Of a DNA stretch of 64,000 nucleotides, positions 45,272-53,537 are shown in pieces; position 1 is the first letter of the stretch; every line of letters begins with the position of its first letter. The position numbers and the translations under genes were made by a program. Location of the stretch: contig CANNAN010000003.1 of assembly GCA_947502635.1 (NCBI GenBank), positions 62,001 through 126,000 on the forward strand, given 5' to 3'. This stretch comes from an uncultured Flavobacteriaceae bacterium (GTDB taxonomy: Bacteria; Bacteroidota; Bacteroidia; Flavobacteriales; Flavobacteriaceae). The notes under the pieces were generated by a model. The model was not told the DNA's origin and searched no databases. It was given only the letters and a program-made list of their open reading frames with translations.

Positions 45272-46447
45272 TTATTTTATCTTATTATAGTAAGAAATTA
45301 GATAAAAATATCTAAAGAATAAAGCTATTAGTATGGGGATTAATCCAATAGCAAATACTTGTACACCAATAATCCAATGCAGTGTTAATAGGCATAATAG
45401 AATTATTAAAAGCTTCAAATATTTAATAAACCAAGTGTTTACTTTCTTTCTAAATAACTGTCGGATAATAAAAATATTAAGTGCGCAGGCCCAAAGTAAG
45501 TTATAATTTTGATGTGTGCCTTTATGGTCGGTTGCAAACCAAAGGAGCAGCAGTAAGATTCCTATGATTCCTGTGATGCTAAAAAGGGCAGTATCTAACC
45601 AAACACTTTGCTTTTTATTTTTGAAATCCCGATAAGTTATAAAAAGGATTATCCCTCCTATAAGGCCTAAAAGAAATAGTGGGCTTGTAAAAAAAGTATT
45701 TGGCTTTTGGGTTTCCTTTTTAGAATATAAAACGCGGCTTTCTTTAACTAAAGACTTATTACTATTCTTTATTGAGGCATTAGCAAAGAACTTATATATG
45801 TTTTCAGGTAAAAACATGTGCTCTTCCGCTGTTGCATTTTTATCTATCACAGAACCCAAACAAATATCAATACCTAAACTTCCCCAAGAATTTCTATTAA
45901 GATTGTTTTGAATTAAAGTTCTAAAGCTAGCTTCTTTATAAGTTTCAGGAGTATTGAAAGTTATATTGTTGTTTAAACTAATATTGGCAACATCCTTAAT
46001 TTTTGTAGCACAATTATCAAAAAAGAAATCGTATAAATACCCTCTGTTTTCTGGCTTGTAATTATTAATTAAAAAGTCATAAAGTTTTTGTTTTTCTTCT
46101 TGTGAAAGATTTATGACTTGTTCTTTAACAGTTCTATTTTGTCTGGCATAAAAGTTTAAAAAATCATAGTAATTACTCGTACCTAATGAATAGTTTAATT
46201 TACCTCTGGCAAAATTTAAATAAAAATTTGGAGCTTCGAAATCAAAACGGCCATAATCAAATGTTTTATCCAGATTATTTAACGGATCTTTTATTCTGAA
46301 AGCATTATGCCCAAAAGCGTCATTTAATGATGCCCCTGGAGCAATAGTTAGCGCACTAATTTCTGCTTTGGGAGATAATATATTCTCTTGAGCGGGGCTA
46401 ATTTCAACAAATAAAAAAAGGAATGAAAAGAGTAGTATTTTGTACAT
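45272..46447 (-). CDS. DUF4105 domain-containing membrane protein
   Basis: A 391-residue protein with an N-terminal signal peptide (to about residue 18). The DUF4105 (lacto-N-biosidase N-terminal-like) domain has SALTIAPGASLNDAFGHNAF, FDYGRFDFEAPNFYLNFARG and GYLYDFFFDNCATKIKD, with His and Cys residues like those of papain-like folds. Four hydrophobic helices follow (about 245-385). It faces the periplasm. The function is unknown. It lies 11 nt downstream of the PorV/PorQ-like gene, so the two are probably one transcript, and it converges on the polysaccharide locus. Confidence 0.85.
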   Translation of the reverse strand: MYKILLFSFLFLFVEISPAQENILSPKAEISALTIAPGASLNDAFGHNAFRIKDPLNNLDKTFDYGRFDFEAPNFYLNFARGKLNYSLGTSNYYDFLNFYARQNRTVKEQVINLSQEEKQKLYDFLINNYKPENRGYLYDFFFDNCATKIKDVANISLNNNITFNTPETYKEASFRTLIQNNLNRNSWGSLGIDICLGSVIDKNATAEEHMFLPENIYKFFANASIKNSNKSLVKESRVLYSKKETQKPNTFFTSPLFLLGLIGGIILFITYRDFKNKKQSVWLDTALFSITGIIGILLLLLWFATDHKGTHQNYNLLWACALNIFIIRQLFRKKVNTWFIKYLKLLIILLCLLTLHWIIGVQVFAIGLIPILIALFFRYFYLISYYNKIK

Positions 46448-46458
46448 CTAAATAAATA

Positions 46459-47556
46459 TTATCTAAAGATACTAAAATCGAGCTTTAAAGAAAATACATT
46501 TGAATATAAAGCGACACTCTGGTCTCCTATATCGGTGAAAGCATAATCTATTTGAACACCATTGTATTTAAAACCAACACCAAAGCTAGGTTGAAAACTT
46601 AATTGTTCTGTATTGTCAAATTGTTTTTCATTTTGAAAATTCCCCATACCAGCACGTAAATATACCATATCGATATAGCCGAATTCAAAACCTAAAGCAG
46701 GATTTATACTAGCAAATGATGACGAAAAAATATCATTATTTTCTTCAAATCGAACATTTAAATTTACTGCCGTTAACAAGGTGTAATCGAAATTAAAATC
46801 GATGAGCTTAGAAATACCAATTTGTAATTTTGGAATTGTGATCTCAGTTGTTTCTGGTAATTCTTGATTTTGACCAGCTACGGCATTTTGAATCTTGGCA
46901 AATTCATTTTTATCAATGGCCCAGGCATTAAAAGTAGTAGTGATATCGCGAGCCATAACGCCGAATTTCCAATTATTGTCCGTTTCAAACTGTACGCCTA
47001 AATCTAATCCAAACCCCCAAGAGGAAGCAAAATCACCAATTACACGTCGTATTACTTTAGCATTTACACCATAATTTAAACCTTGTACAGGAAGCTGTCT
47101 TGCATACGAAAAAGTTAATCCATAATCTGCAGTAGAAAATAAACTAATTCTATCATAATTAATATTACCCTGCTCATCAATAAGTTGGGTTGTATTTAAA
47201 ATATCATCAACAGCAAAACGAATTAATGATATACCTACGGCACTTTGTTTATCCAAAGGCATTGCAAAAGCGGCATAATCGTAATTAGCAATATTGGCAA
47301 AGTAACTAGAGTGCATTAAAGCCAGTTGATTGTCTTCAATTTTTAATAAACCAGCAGGATTCCAATAGCCTGAATTAACATCTGCAGAATGAGATGTTAC
47401 AGCACTACTCATACCCAAAGCAGCAGCATCCACACCAATATTCATAAACTCATTAGAATATTTTCTAACAGTTTGACTAAATATAGATACAGATATTGTA
47501 CAAAACAATGCAGTTATGTAAGCTTTCAATCGCAATTTTTTTACAAAGATGCACAT
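46459..47556 (-). CDS. PorV/PorQ family outer-membrane protein
   Basis: A 365-residue protein. The basic start MCIFVKKLRLKAYITALFC and SISVFSQ-type end look like a cleaved signal peptide. The mature part begins with EFMNIGVDAAALGMSSAVTS and VNSGYWNPAGLLKIEDNQL, the hallmark of the PorV/PorQ (UPF0164) beta-barrel family. Alternating amphipathic strands and the terminal LKLDFSIFR fit an outer-membrane barrel. Type IX secretion PorV and PorQ are members, but this gene is not obviously either orthologue, so its cargo or partner is unknown. Confidence 0.8.
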   Translation of the reverse strand: MCIFVKKLRLKAYITALFCTISVSIFSQTVRKYSNEFMNIGVDAAALGMSSAVTSHSADVNSGYWNPAGLLKIEDNQLALMHSSYFANIANYDYAAFAMPLDKQSAVGISLIRFAVDDILNTTQLIDEQGNINYDRISLFSTADYGLTFSYARQLPVQGLNYGVNAKVIRRVIGDFASSWGFGLDLGVQFETDNNWKFGVMARDITTTFNAWAIDKNEFAKIQNAVAGQNQELPETTEITIPKLQIGISKLIDFNFDYTLLTAVNLNVRFEENNDIFSSSFASINPALGFEFGYIDMVYLRAGMGNFQNEKQFDNTEQLSFQPSFGVGFKYNGVQIDYAFTDIGDQSVALYSNVFSLKLDFSIFR

Positions 47557-47764
47557 AATACCAATTTAATCATAAAATATAAGATTTAAACTTGCTATTT
47601 TTTACTTTATTTGCCTCCTTTAATTCCCATAACTTATGCTATGCAAATTAATTAGAGTCTAGTTAAATAGTAAATCGCAACGTTTCCAGATATTATTACA
47701 TAGTTAAATTAACATCATTTATCAATCTATTAAACTTGAAATTATAATAGATATTGTTTAATAC

Positions 47765-47796
47765 TTGTTTTACACGATAATTGTTTGCTATTTTTA
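47765..47796 (+). promoter_or_regulatory. Putative promoter of pssA
   Basis: TTG (47765-47767), 21 nt, then TATTTTTA (47789-47796), a 7-of-8 match to TAnnTTTG (last base A). Transcription would begin near 47803 and leave a leader of about 100 nt that contains the inverted repeat 47814-47875. Confidence 0.4.
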
Positions 47797-47813
47797 CAAA
47801 AATAAATTTTAAA

Positions 47814-47875
47814 ATATGAAATCATCAAGGGCGTCAATATTTTGATGAATCTGTGAAAATTTTGAGATTTCATAT
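47814..47875 (+). promoter_or_regulatory. Structured leader element before pssA
   Basis: ATATGAAATC (47814-47823) and GATTTCATAT (47866-47875) form a perfect 10-bp stem enclosing 42 nt. Inside, ATCAA (47824-47828) can pair with TTGAT (47842-47846), and a competing TCAA-TATT-TTGA hairpin uses the same 3' arm. No T-run follows, so it is not a terminator. Possible RNA regulatory structure or protein site. Confidence 0.4.
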
Positions 47876-47904
47876 AGCAATTAAAAAGTAATAAGAATCT
47901 ATAA

Positions 47905-48648
47905 ATGAAACAACATATTCCTAATGTACTAACACTTTTAAACTTATTATGTGGAAGTATAGCAGTTATTTTTGCTATTAATAATAATTTTATTGTGGCT
48001 TCTTTATTTGTTTTTTTGGGTATATTTTTTGATTTTTTTGACGGTTTTGTTGCCAGAAAATTAAATGTTCAAAGTGAGTTAGGTTTACAGTTAGATTCAC
48101 TAGCAGATGTGGTAACCAGTGGGTTAGTGCCAGGAATAATTATGTATAAATTGTTGTCACTAACAGTTAATACTGTAGAGGTAGATAATACTTGGTCTTC
48201 AAATACAGATTGGTTAGATTTTAATTTACCAATACTTCCACTTCTAGGATTATTAATAACATTGGCTTCTGCTTATCGTTTAGCAAATTTTAATTTGGAT
48301 ATCGAACAGCAAAGCTATTTTAAAGGCTTGCCAACACCAGCGAACACCTTATTAATAATTTCTTTACCACTAATAATAGAATTTCAGAATAACGATTTTA
48401 TTAATACCATTATCCTTAATAAATGGTTTTTAATAGGATTAACACTTTTAAGTTGTTATTTACTAAATTCGAATATAAAACTATTTGCACTAAAATTTAA
48501 AGATTGGAGTTTTAAAACAAATGCGATACGATATATTTTTATAGTGCTGTGCATTGTTTTATTAATTGTATTACAATTTGCTGCCATACCTGTCATTATT
48601 TTACTTTATATAATCATGTCTGTTTTAGACAATATAACATCAAAATAA
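47905..48648 (+). CDS. pssA: CDP-diacylglycerol-serine O-phosphatidyltransferase
   Basis: Inner-membrane CDP-alcohol phosphatidyltransferase making phosphatidylserine from CDP-diacylglycerol and serine, the precursor of phosphatidylethanolamine. The 247-residue protein starts IPNVLTLLNLLCGSIAVIFA, the PssA N-terminus. The family motif D-x2-D-G-x2-A-R-x8-G-x3-D-x3-D is seen in FDFFDGFVARKLNVQSELG followed by QLDSLAD, with all four Asp present. About seven hydrophobic segments. The NxxTLxNxxCG start favours PssA over phosphatidylglycerophosphate synthase. The TerC gene follows after 4 nt. Confidence 0.92.
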   Translation: MKQHIPNVLTLLNLLCGSIAVIFAINNNFIVASLFVFLGIFFDFFDGFVARKLNVQSELGLQLDSLADVVTSGLVPGIIMYKLLSLTVNTVEVDNTWSSNTDWLDFNLPILPLLGLLITLASAYRLANFNLDIEQQSYFKGLPTPANTLLIISLPLIIEFQNNDFINTIILNKWFLIGLTLLSCYLLNSNIKLFALKFKDWSFKTNAIRYIFIVLCIVLLIVLQFAAIPVIILLYIIMSVLDNITSK

Positions 48649-48652
48649 AACC

Positions 48653-49471
48653 ATGCTAGAAATAATTTTCACACTTTTAATGCTTGTTTTACTGCAAGCT
48701 GTTTTAGGGTTTGACAACCTATTATACATTTCTTTAGAATCAAAAAAAGCACCACAGTCTGATCAAAAACGAGTTCGAAAATCGGGAATACTTATAGCGA
48801 TTGGGTTAAGGATTGTATTATTATTTGTATTGGTTTCTATCATTGATTTTTTTCAAGATCCATTCTCTTTTTTGTCAGGCGAAATTGGAGACGTAGCAAG
48901 TTTTGCTTTTAACGGACATAGCATAATTGTGCTAGCAGGTGGCGGGTTTATCATTTATACGGCAATTAAAGAGATTTGGCACATGATATCTAAACATGAT
49001 TTAAATGATGCCGTTGGAGATGATGGAAAAGGGAGTAAGTCCTCTAATGCTGTAATTGCAAGTATTGTATTGATGAATTTAGTGTTTTCTTTTGATTCTA
49101 TATTAGCAGCAATTGGCTTAACTAGTGAAATAGAAAATGCTACAACAGCGTTTATTGTTATGGCTATCGCCATTGTAATAAGTGGTTTGTTGATGCTATT
49201 TTTAGCAGATAAAATTTCAGTCTTTTTAGCAAAAAACAGAATGTATGAAGTACTTGGATTGTTTATTTTATTTATTGTAGGTATTATGTTAGTAACAGAA
49301 GGCGGACATTTAGCACACTTAAAGCTATTTGGAAATCCAATAGAATCTATGAGTAAGACGACATTTTACTTTGTAATTGCTATTTTGGTGATTACCGATA
49401 TTGTACAAGGCCGTTACCAAAAGAAGTTGTTGAAGGAGCAGGCGGAAGATGTAAAGAAAGAAAATAAATAA
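48653..49471 (+). CDS. TerC-family integral membrane protein
   Basis: A 272-residue protein with about seven hydrophobic helices. Conserved acidic motifs within the membrane, LGFDNLLYISLES near residue 19 and VFSFDSILAAIGLT near 145, plus GGFIIYTAIKEIWHMI, match the TerC/Alx family, whose members are linked to metal (Mn) export or tellurite resistance. The function of this member is not determined. It follows pssA by 4 nt and is probably co-transcribed. The C-terminus is Lys/Glu rich and likely cytoplasmic. Confidence 0.88.
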   Translation: MLEIIFTLLMLVLLQAVLGFDNLLYISLESKKAPQSDQKRVRKSGILIAIGLRIVLLFVLVSIIDFFQDPFSFLSGEIGDVASFAFNGHSIIVLAGGGFIIYTAIKEIWHMISKHDLNDAVGDDGKGSKSSNAVIASIVLMNLVFSFDSILAAIGLTSEIENATTAFIVMAIAIVISGLLMLFLADKISVFLAKNRMYEVLGLFILFIVGIMLVTEGGHLAHLKLFGNPIESMSKTTFYFVIAILVITDIVQGRYQKKLLKEQAEDVKKENK

Positions 49472-49519
49472 GATTATAATTTAATTAAAAAAAGCAACAT
49501 AAACCCAAAAATACTATTT

Positions 49520-50116
49520 ATGAACGACATTAAATATCCAGTAAATTTTAAATTTAATATTGGAACACTTGCTAACGATTTTATTGCAAAAGATGCATTA
49601 GGAGTAACATTTGCTTATGTAAAGCAAAAAATGTTTAAGTTAAAAGAAGACATTCTTATTTATAATGACGAAAATAAAACTCATATAGGATATAGAATTC
49701 AAGCAGATAAATGGATTGATTTTTCTGCGGCTTATAGTATTAAAGGTAAAAATGATAAGGAAATAGGAAAAGTAGCTCGTAAAGGATGGAAATCCTTATG
49801 GAAAACAGAGTATGAGCTAATAGACCAACACCAAAAATTACAATATCATATTAGAGAGGATAATGCTTGGGTAAAAGTTTTAGACTCTATATTAGGTCAA
49901 TTACCTCTTATTGGTGCCTTTACGGGGTATTTTTTTAATCCTAGTTACAGTGTGTTAGATTTAAATGATAATGCTATTGTTAGGTTGAAAAAAGAGCCCT
50001 CATTTTTTGGTAGAAAATTTCAAATCACAAAATTAAGAGCTATTGATTTAGATGATGAAGAACGCATCATCTTAGGATTAATGATGATGATACTTTTAGA
50101 AAGAAGAAAAGGTTAA
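49520..50116 (+). CDS. LURP-one / scramblase-like fold protein
   Basis: A 198-residue soluble-looking protein: NDIKYPVNFKFNIGTLANDF, FIAKDALGVTFAYVKQKMFKL, KEDILIYNDENKTHIGYRIQ and later GAFTGYFFNPSYSVLDLND. The order of short beta strands with a phrase like xxVKQKxFKLKE resembles the LURP-one-related/phospholipid scramblase-like beta barrel, with a hydrophobic helix near residues 125-140 (SILGQLPLIGAFTGYFF). Function unknown. The last four nt overlap convergently with the small regulator gene on the other strand. Confidence 0.6.
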   Translation: MNDIKYPVNFKFNIGTLANDFIAKDALGVTFAYVKQKMFKLKEDILIYNDENKTHIGYRIQADKWIDFSAAYSIKGKNDKEIGKVARKGWKSLWKTEYELIDQHQKLQYHIREDNAWVKVLDSILGQLPLIGAFTGYFFNPSYSVLDLNDNAIVRLKKEPSFFGRKFQITKLRAIDLDDEERIILGLMMMILLERRKG

Positions 50117-50289
50117 TCCTCTAAATTTGAATCTTTATTTTTAGGGTTTCTCTTAGCTTTTTTTAAACTTTCGTTTAACATCCATTCAATTTGACCATTA
50201 GTGCTGCGGAATTCATCCGCAGCCCATTTTTCTATTGCTTTGAGCATATCTTCATTTATTCGTAATGCAAAAGCTTTTTTCTTAGCCAT
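50113..50289 (-). CDS. Small ribbon-helix-helix (Arc-type) DNA-binding protein
   Basis: A 58-residue protein, read by me from the minus strand: it starts MAKKKAFALRINEDMLKAIE and continues with KWAADEFRSTNGQIEWMLNE and a Lys-rich tail. The short strand (KAFALRI), the two helices and the STNGQIEWMLNESL turn fit an Arc/MetJ-type RHH fold with DNA contacts from the strand. Length is normal for this class. The 3' end overlaps the LURP-one-like gene by 4 nt. The SPFH gene lies 46 nt upstream on the same strand, so they may share a transcript and a palindrome at 51217-51237 could be its operator. Confidence 0.85.
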   Translation of the reverse strand: MAKKKAFALRINEDMLKAIEKWAADEFRSTNGQIEWMLNESLKKAKRNPKNKDSNLED

Positions 50290-50335
50290 TTGAGTTGTTA
50301 ATTATTTCGATAAATTTAAAATGCAAATGTATTGT

Positions 50336-51196
50336 TTATTGATTTAAAGTACCAGTATTTAAAACAGGAGATGCATCTTTATCACCGCAAAGTATAACCA
50401 TAAGGTTACTTACCATAGCAGCCTTACGCTCTTCGTCTAAATCGACGATGTTTTTCTTTCCTAATTCTTCAAGAGCCATTTCGACCATGCTCACTGCACC
50501 TTCCACAATTTTATGTCTTGCGGCAACTATAGCAGTTGCTTGTTGACGTTTTAACATGGCATTTGCGATTTCTTGGGCATAAGCTAAATAACCAATTCTA
50601 GCTTCTAATACTTCAATACCAGCAATAGATAGGCGTTCATGTATTTCTTTTTCTAAAGCTTCACTAACTTCATTTACGCTAGATCGTAAAGTAATATCTT
50701 CGGTATGTCCATCATCTGCAAAATTATCATAAGGGTACATGCTTGCTAGTTTACGAACAGCCGCATCTGTTTGTACACGAACAAAGTTTTCATAATTATC
50801 TACATCAAAAGCAGCTTTGTAAGTATCTTGAACCCGCCACACCAAAATAGTACTAATCATAATGGGGTTACCAAGTTTATCATTTACTTTTAAACGTTCA
50901 CTATCAAAGTTGCTAGCACGTAGAGATATTTTGTTTTTTGTGTAAAAAGGAATTACCCAATAAAAGCCATTCTTATCAATAGTCCCTACATATTCTCCGA
51001 AAAGCAATAATACCCTCGAGTTATTTGGCTGTACCATTATAAAGCCTTTTGCAATAAAAATCCCAAATAATATGAAGATAATAAAGATAGGATTTTTGGC
51101 AGCAATGAGAGCTGTTATACCTCCAAAGAACATTATAAAAAAAACGAATAGCATAAGATAGCCGTTAGTAGGGGTAATGATTTTTTCTTCTTTCAT
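50336..51196 (-). CDS. SPFH/Band 7 domain protein
   Basis: A 286-residue protein with two hydrophobic segments at the N-terminus (about 12-35 and 36-53), then the SPFH domain: KGFIMVQPNNSRVLLLFGEY, the membrane-near SLRASNFDSERLKVNDKLGN, ISTILVWRVQDTYKAAF and later HERLSIAGIEVLEARIGYLA followed by an Ala-rich coiled-coil AQEIANAMLKRQQATAIVAA. This is a stomatin/flotillin-like membrane scaffold of unknown specific role. The start ATG is preceded at 21 nt by a palindrome. The RHH gene lies downstream on the same strand. Confidence 0.92.
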   Translation of the reverse strand: MKEEKIITPTNGYLMLFVFFIMFFGGITALIAAKNPIFIIFILFGIFIAKGFIMVQPNNSRVLLLFGEYVGTIDKNGFYWVIPFYTKNKISLRASNFDSERLKVNDKLGNPIMISTILVWRVQDTYKAAFDVDNYENFVRVQTDAAVRKLASMYPYDNFADDGHTEDITLRSSVNEVSEALEKEIHERLSIAGIEVLEARIGYLAYAQEIANAMLKRQQATAIVAARHKIVEGAVSMVEMALEELGKKNIVDLDEERKAAMVSNLMVILCGDKDASPVLNTGTLNQ

Positions 51197-51508
51197 GATT
51201 TATGTTTTGATTTAAAATGATATTATTTTGATATCATAAAGATATAATTAAATTCTTGATATAAAAATGTTTTTAATGTTATTTTATGGGGAATCGCTTT
51301 TTTATTCATGAAGTTATGAGTTAAAAGATGAATGAAGCAATGAGGTGAGGTGAAAAGGGAAAGGAAAACTAATTAGAGGTAACACCTTTAGTTAGTTTCT
51401 TTCAACAACAATGTAAATGCGAATGATAAAAAAGTTAATAATTAACGAGATAAGCCTATAAGCAGCTTTACTTTTGAAAGGATAAATAAAACGAATAATG
51501 TTTAGTGT
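51197..51508. other. 312-nt intergenic region between lptB and the SPFH gene
   Basis: Both flanking genes read on the minus strand. The region holds a palindrome near the SPFH start (51217-51237), a 13-nt palindrome GTTAATAATTAAC (51434-51446), and a purine-rich plus-strand stretch around 51323-51370. No terminator hairpin, RNA gene or coding frame was recognised. Confidence 0.45.
51217..51237. promoter_or_regulatory. Palindrome upstream of the SPFH gene, candidate operator
   Basis: ATGATAT, seven nt, ATATCAT: a perfect 7-bp inverted repeat ending 21 nt before the SPFH start codon on the minus strand. Its place between promoter region and start, beside a ribbon-helix-helix gene, makes it a plausible operator. 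In AT-rich DNA chance is possible. Confidence 0.35.
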
Positions 51509-52249
51509 CTAATCTCGTATTTTCTTTTTGCGAAGCTCGAAGTTTTGACCTAAATATACTTTACGCACCATTTCATCATTTGCTAGTTCTTCAGGTTTAC
51601 CTGCTTTAAGAATACTGCCTTCAAACATTAAATATGTTCTGTCGGTAATAGCAAGGGTTTCTTGTACATTGTGATCGGTAATTAGAATACCAATATTTTT
51701 TTTGGTGAGTTGTGCTACAATACGCTGTATATCTTCAACAGCCACAGGGTCTACACCAGCAAATGGCTCATCTAATAAAATAAAACTAGGATCGGTTGCC
51801 AAGGCACGTGCAATCTCAGTACGGCGACGTTCACCTCCAGATAGTAAATCACCTCGACTTTTGCGAATATGCCCCAAACCAAACTCTTCAATAAGCGATT
51901 CCATTTTATGTTGTTGTTCCTTCTTACTAAGTTTGGTAAGTTGTAAAACACTTAAAATATTATCTTCAATACTAAGTTTTCTAAAAACAGAAGCTTCCTG
52001 AGCTAAATAACCAATACCGTTCTGTGCACGTTTGTACATAGGGTATTTTGTGATTTCGGTATTATCTAAAAAAATATGCCCGCCATTAGGTTTTATTAAG
52101 CCAACAATCATGTAGAAAGATGTCGTTTTTCCTGCACCATTAGGTCCTAATAGACCAACGATTTCGCCTTGGTTAACTTCAAGAGAAACATCTTTAACTA
52201 CTTTTCGTCCGCTGTAGGACTTCATCAAATTTTCGGCTTTTAAAATCAT
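51509..52249 (-). CDS. lptB: LPS export ABC transporter ATPase LptB
   Basis: Powers extraction of lipopolysaccharide from the inner membrane together with LptFG. Of 246 residues: [20 protein letters not shown], Walker [11 protein letters not shown], the Q-loop [20 protein letters not shown] typical of LptB, signature [17 protein letters not shown], Walker [16 protein letters not shown] and H-loop [12 protein letters not shown]. Length and motifs match LptB rather than other ABC ATPases. It lies 124 nt downstream of the AhpD-like gene, in line with kdsD and tatC on the same strand. Confidence 0.94.
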   Translation of the reverse strand: MILKAENLMKSYSGRKVVKDVSLEVNQGEIVGLLGPNGAGKTTSFYMIVGLIKPNGGHIFLDNTEITKYPMYKRAQNGIGYLAQEASVFRKLSIEDNILSVLQLTKLSKKEQQHKMESLIEEFGLGHIRKSRGDLLSGGERRRTEIARALATDPSFILLDEPFAGVDPVAVEDIQRIVAQLTKKNIGILITDHNVQETLAITDRTYLMFEGSILKAGKPEELANDEMVRKVYLGQNFELRKKKIRD

Positions 52250-52372
52250 AAGTTATATACTGAACGCTAAAAATAGTAAAATCATATACACTATTATAAC
52301 GTATGTCCTAATTTTATCTTGTTTATTGTTTTTGTTATTATACTAAGTTGTGTTATAGTAATTAAATCCTGT

Positions 52373-52720
52373 TTAATCCCGAGCTTCTAAGGCATCCCAG
52401 AATTCGTAGGCACGGCGTAAATGAGGAATAACAATAGTACCACCAACTAAAGTAGCTATGCTTAAAGCTTCAACAACTTCCTCTTTTTTTAAACCAATTT
52501 TATAACTAGTTTCCATGTGATATTTGATACAATCGTCACACCGTAAAACAGCCGATGCTACCAAGCCTAAAAGTTCTTTAGTTTTAACATCTAAAGCACC
52601 TTCTGCATAGGCATTAGTATCTAAATTGAAGATGCGTTTTATGACCTTATTATTATCGGCTAAAATTTTATCGTTCATTTTAGAACGGTACTCATTAAAT
52701 TCATCAACGATATCAGACAT
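52373..52720 (-). CDS. Carboxymuconolactone decarboxylase / AhpD-like protein
   Basis: A 115-residue protein from the ATG at 52718-52720 (MSDIVDEFNEYRSKMNDKIL). An upstream in-frame codon would extend it into tatC by a Lys-rich stretch unlike the family. The AhpD motif is SAVLRCDDCIKYHMETSYKI, with the redox-type CxxC and the following His. It continues EEVVEALSIATLVGGTIVIP. Such proteins act as thiol peroxidase-like or unknown enzymes. It begins inside the end of tatC (8-nt overlap), so translation is likely coupled. Confidence 0.88.
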   Translation of the reverse strand: MSDIVDEFNEYRSKMNDKILADNNKVIKRIFNLDTNAYAEGALDVKTKELLGLVASAVLRCDDCIKYHMETSYKIGLKKEEVVEALSIATLVGGTIVIPHLRRAYEFWDALEARD

Positions 52721-53537
52721 GTTGCTTTTCTTTTCTTTTTTGATTTCTAATAACAATTTTAGAAATGTAAATACTTATTTGGTATAAAATTATAATAGGA
52801 ATGGCTACAATTACTTGACTGGCAATATCTGGTGGTGTAATAATAGCAGATAAAATTAATACGATTACCAAGGCATATTTTCTATATTTTTTTAAGAACT
52901 CTGGTGTTACTAAGCCTATCTTGGTTAAAAAATAAATAATAATAGGAAGTTCGAAAATTAAGCCAGATGCTAAGGCCGAAGCTCTAACCAGGCCAATGTA
53001 TGAACTAATATCTATTTGATTATCAACCTTTACTGAGATACTATAGTTTGCCAAAAAGTTAATAGATAAAGGAGTTACAATATAGTAACCAAATAAGACG
53101 CCTAAAAAGAATAGGAAGGATGATATAATAATAAAACCTCTGGAGTGCTTGCGCTCGTTAGAATGTAATCCAGGGCTAATAAATTTCCACAATTGGTATA
53201 TAACATATGGAAAAGAAATAATAAAACCTCCTAAAATGGCTGTCCAAATATCAGCCGAAAATTGTCCAGCCATGGTTCTGTTTTGTAATATTAAAGGTAT
53301 TTTATCATTACAAAAAGTAGTGTCTAAATTTATAAACGTGGCTGTTTTGCATAAAAAATCATAAGTAGGGAAACTCATGTCTAATGGTGCAAAAATAATA
53401 GTGTCAAAAATAAAGCGGCTGAAAATAAAAGCCAAAGTAGCAATTATGATAACAGCTAAACAAATTCGAATTAAATGCCACCTTAAATCTTCGAGATGAT
53501 CTAAAAAGGACATCTCATTTATATCTTTTTTTGCCAT
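52713..53537 (-). CDS. tatC: Twin-arginine translocase subunit TatC
   Basis: Receptor part of the Tat translocase, which moves folded proteins with twin-arginine signals across the inner membrane. The 274-residue protein has the cytoplasmic N-terminal motif MSFLDHLEDLRWHLIRI, six membrane helices, and HSNERKHSRGFIIISSFLFF with ASALASGLIFELPIIIYFLT, the conserved Phe/Glu region. The first periplasmic loop is long and includes two Cys residues. The start overlaps the kdsD stop by one base (TAATG-like on the minus strand). No tatA was seen in the window. Confidence 0.94.
   Translation of the reverse strand: MAKKDINEMSFLDHLEDLRWHLIRICLAVIIIATLAFIFSRFIFDTIIFAPLDMSFPTYDFLCKTATFINLDTTFCNDKIPLILQNRTMAGQFSADIWTAILGGFIISFPYVIYQLWKFISPGLHSNERKHSRGFIIISSFLFFLGVLFGYYIVTPLSINFLANYSISVKVDNQIDISSYIGLVRASALASGLIFELPIIIYFLTKIGLVTPEFLKKYRKYALVIVLILSAIITPPDIASQVIVAIPIIILYQISIYISKIVIRNQKRKEKQHV

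Larger units (their letters stand above)
47557..47904. other. 348-nt intergenic region between PorV-like gene and pssA
   Basis: A divergent intergenic region. It holds a promoter-like pair TTG-N21-TATTTTTA (47765-47796) and a strong inverted repeat (47814-47875) before pssA. On the minus side no perfect TAnnTTTG box was seen for the PorV-like gene. No open frame longer than a few codons with coding character and no RNA gene was recognised. Confidence 0.5.

Noticed and set aside
46459-47556. Calling the barrel gene PorV or PorQ itself
   Set aside because: The family start fits, but sequence details I can recall for both type IX proteins differ, so only the family name is used.
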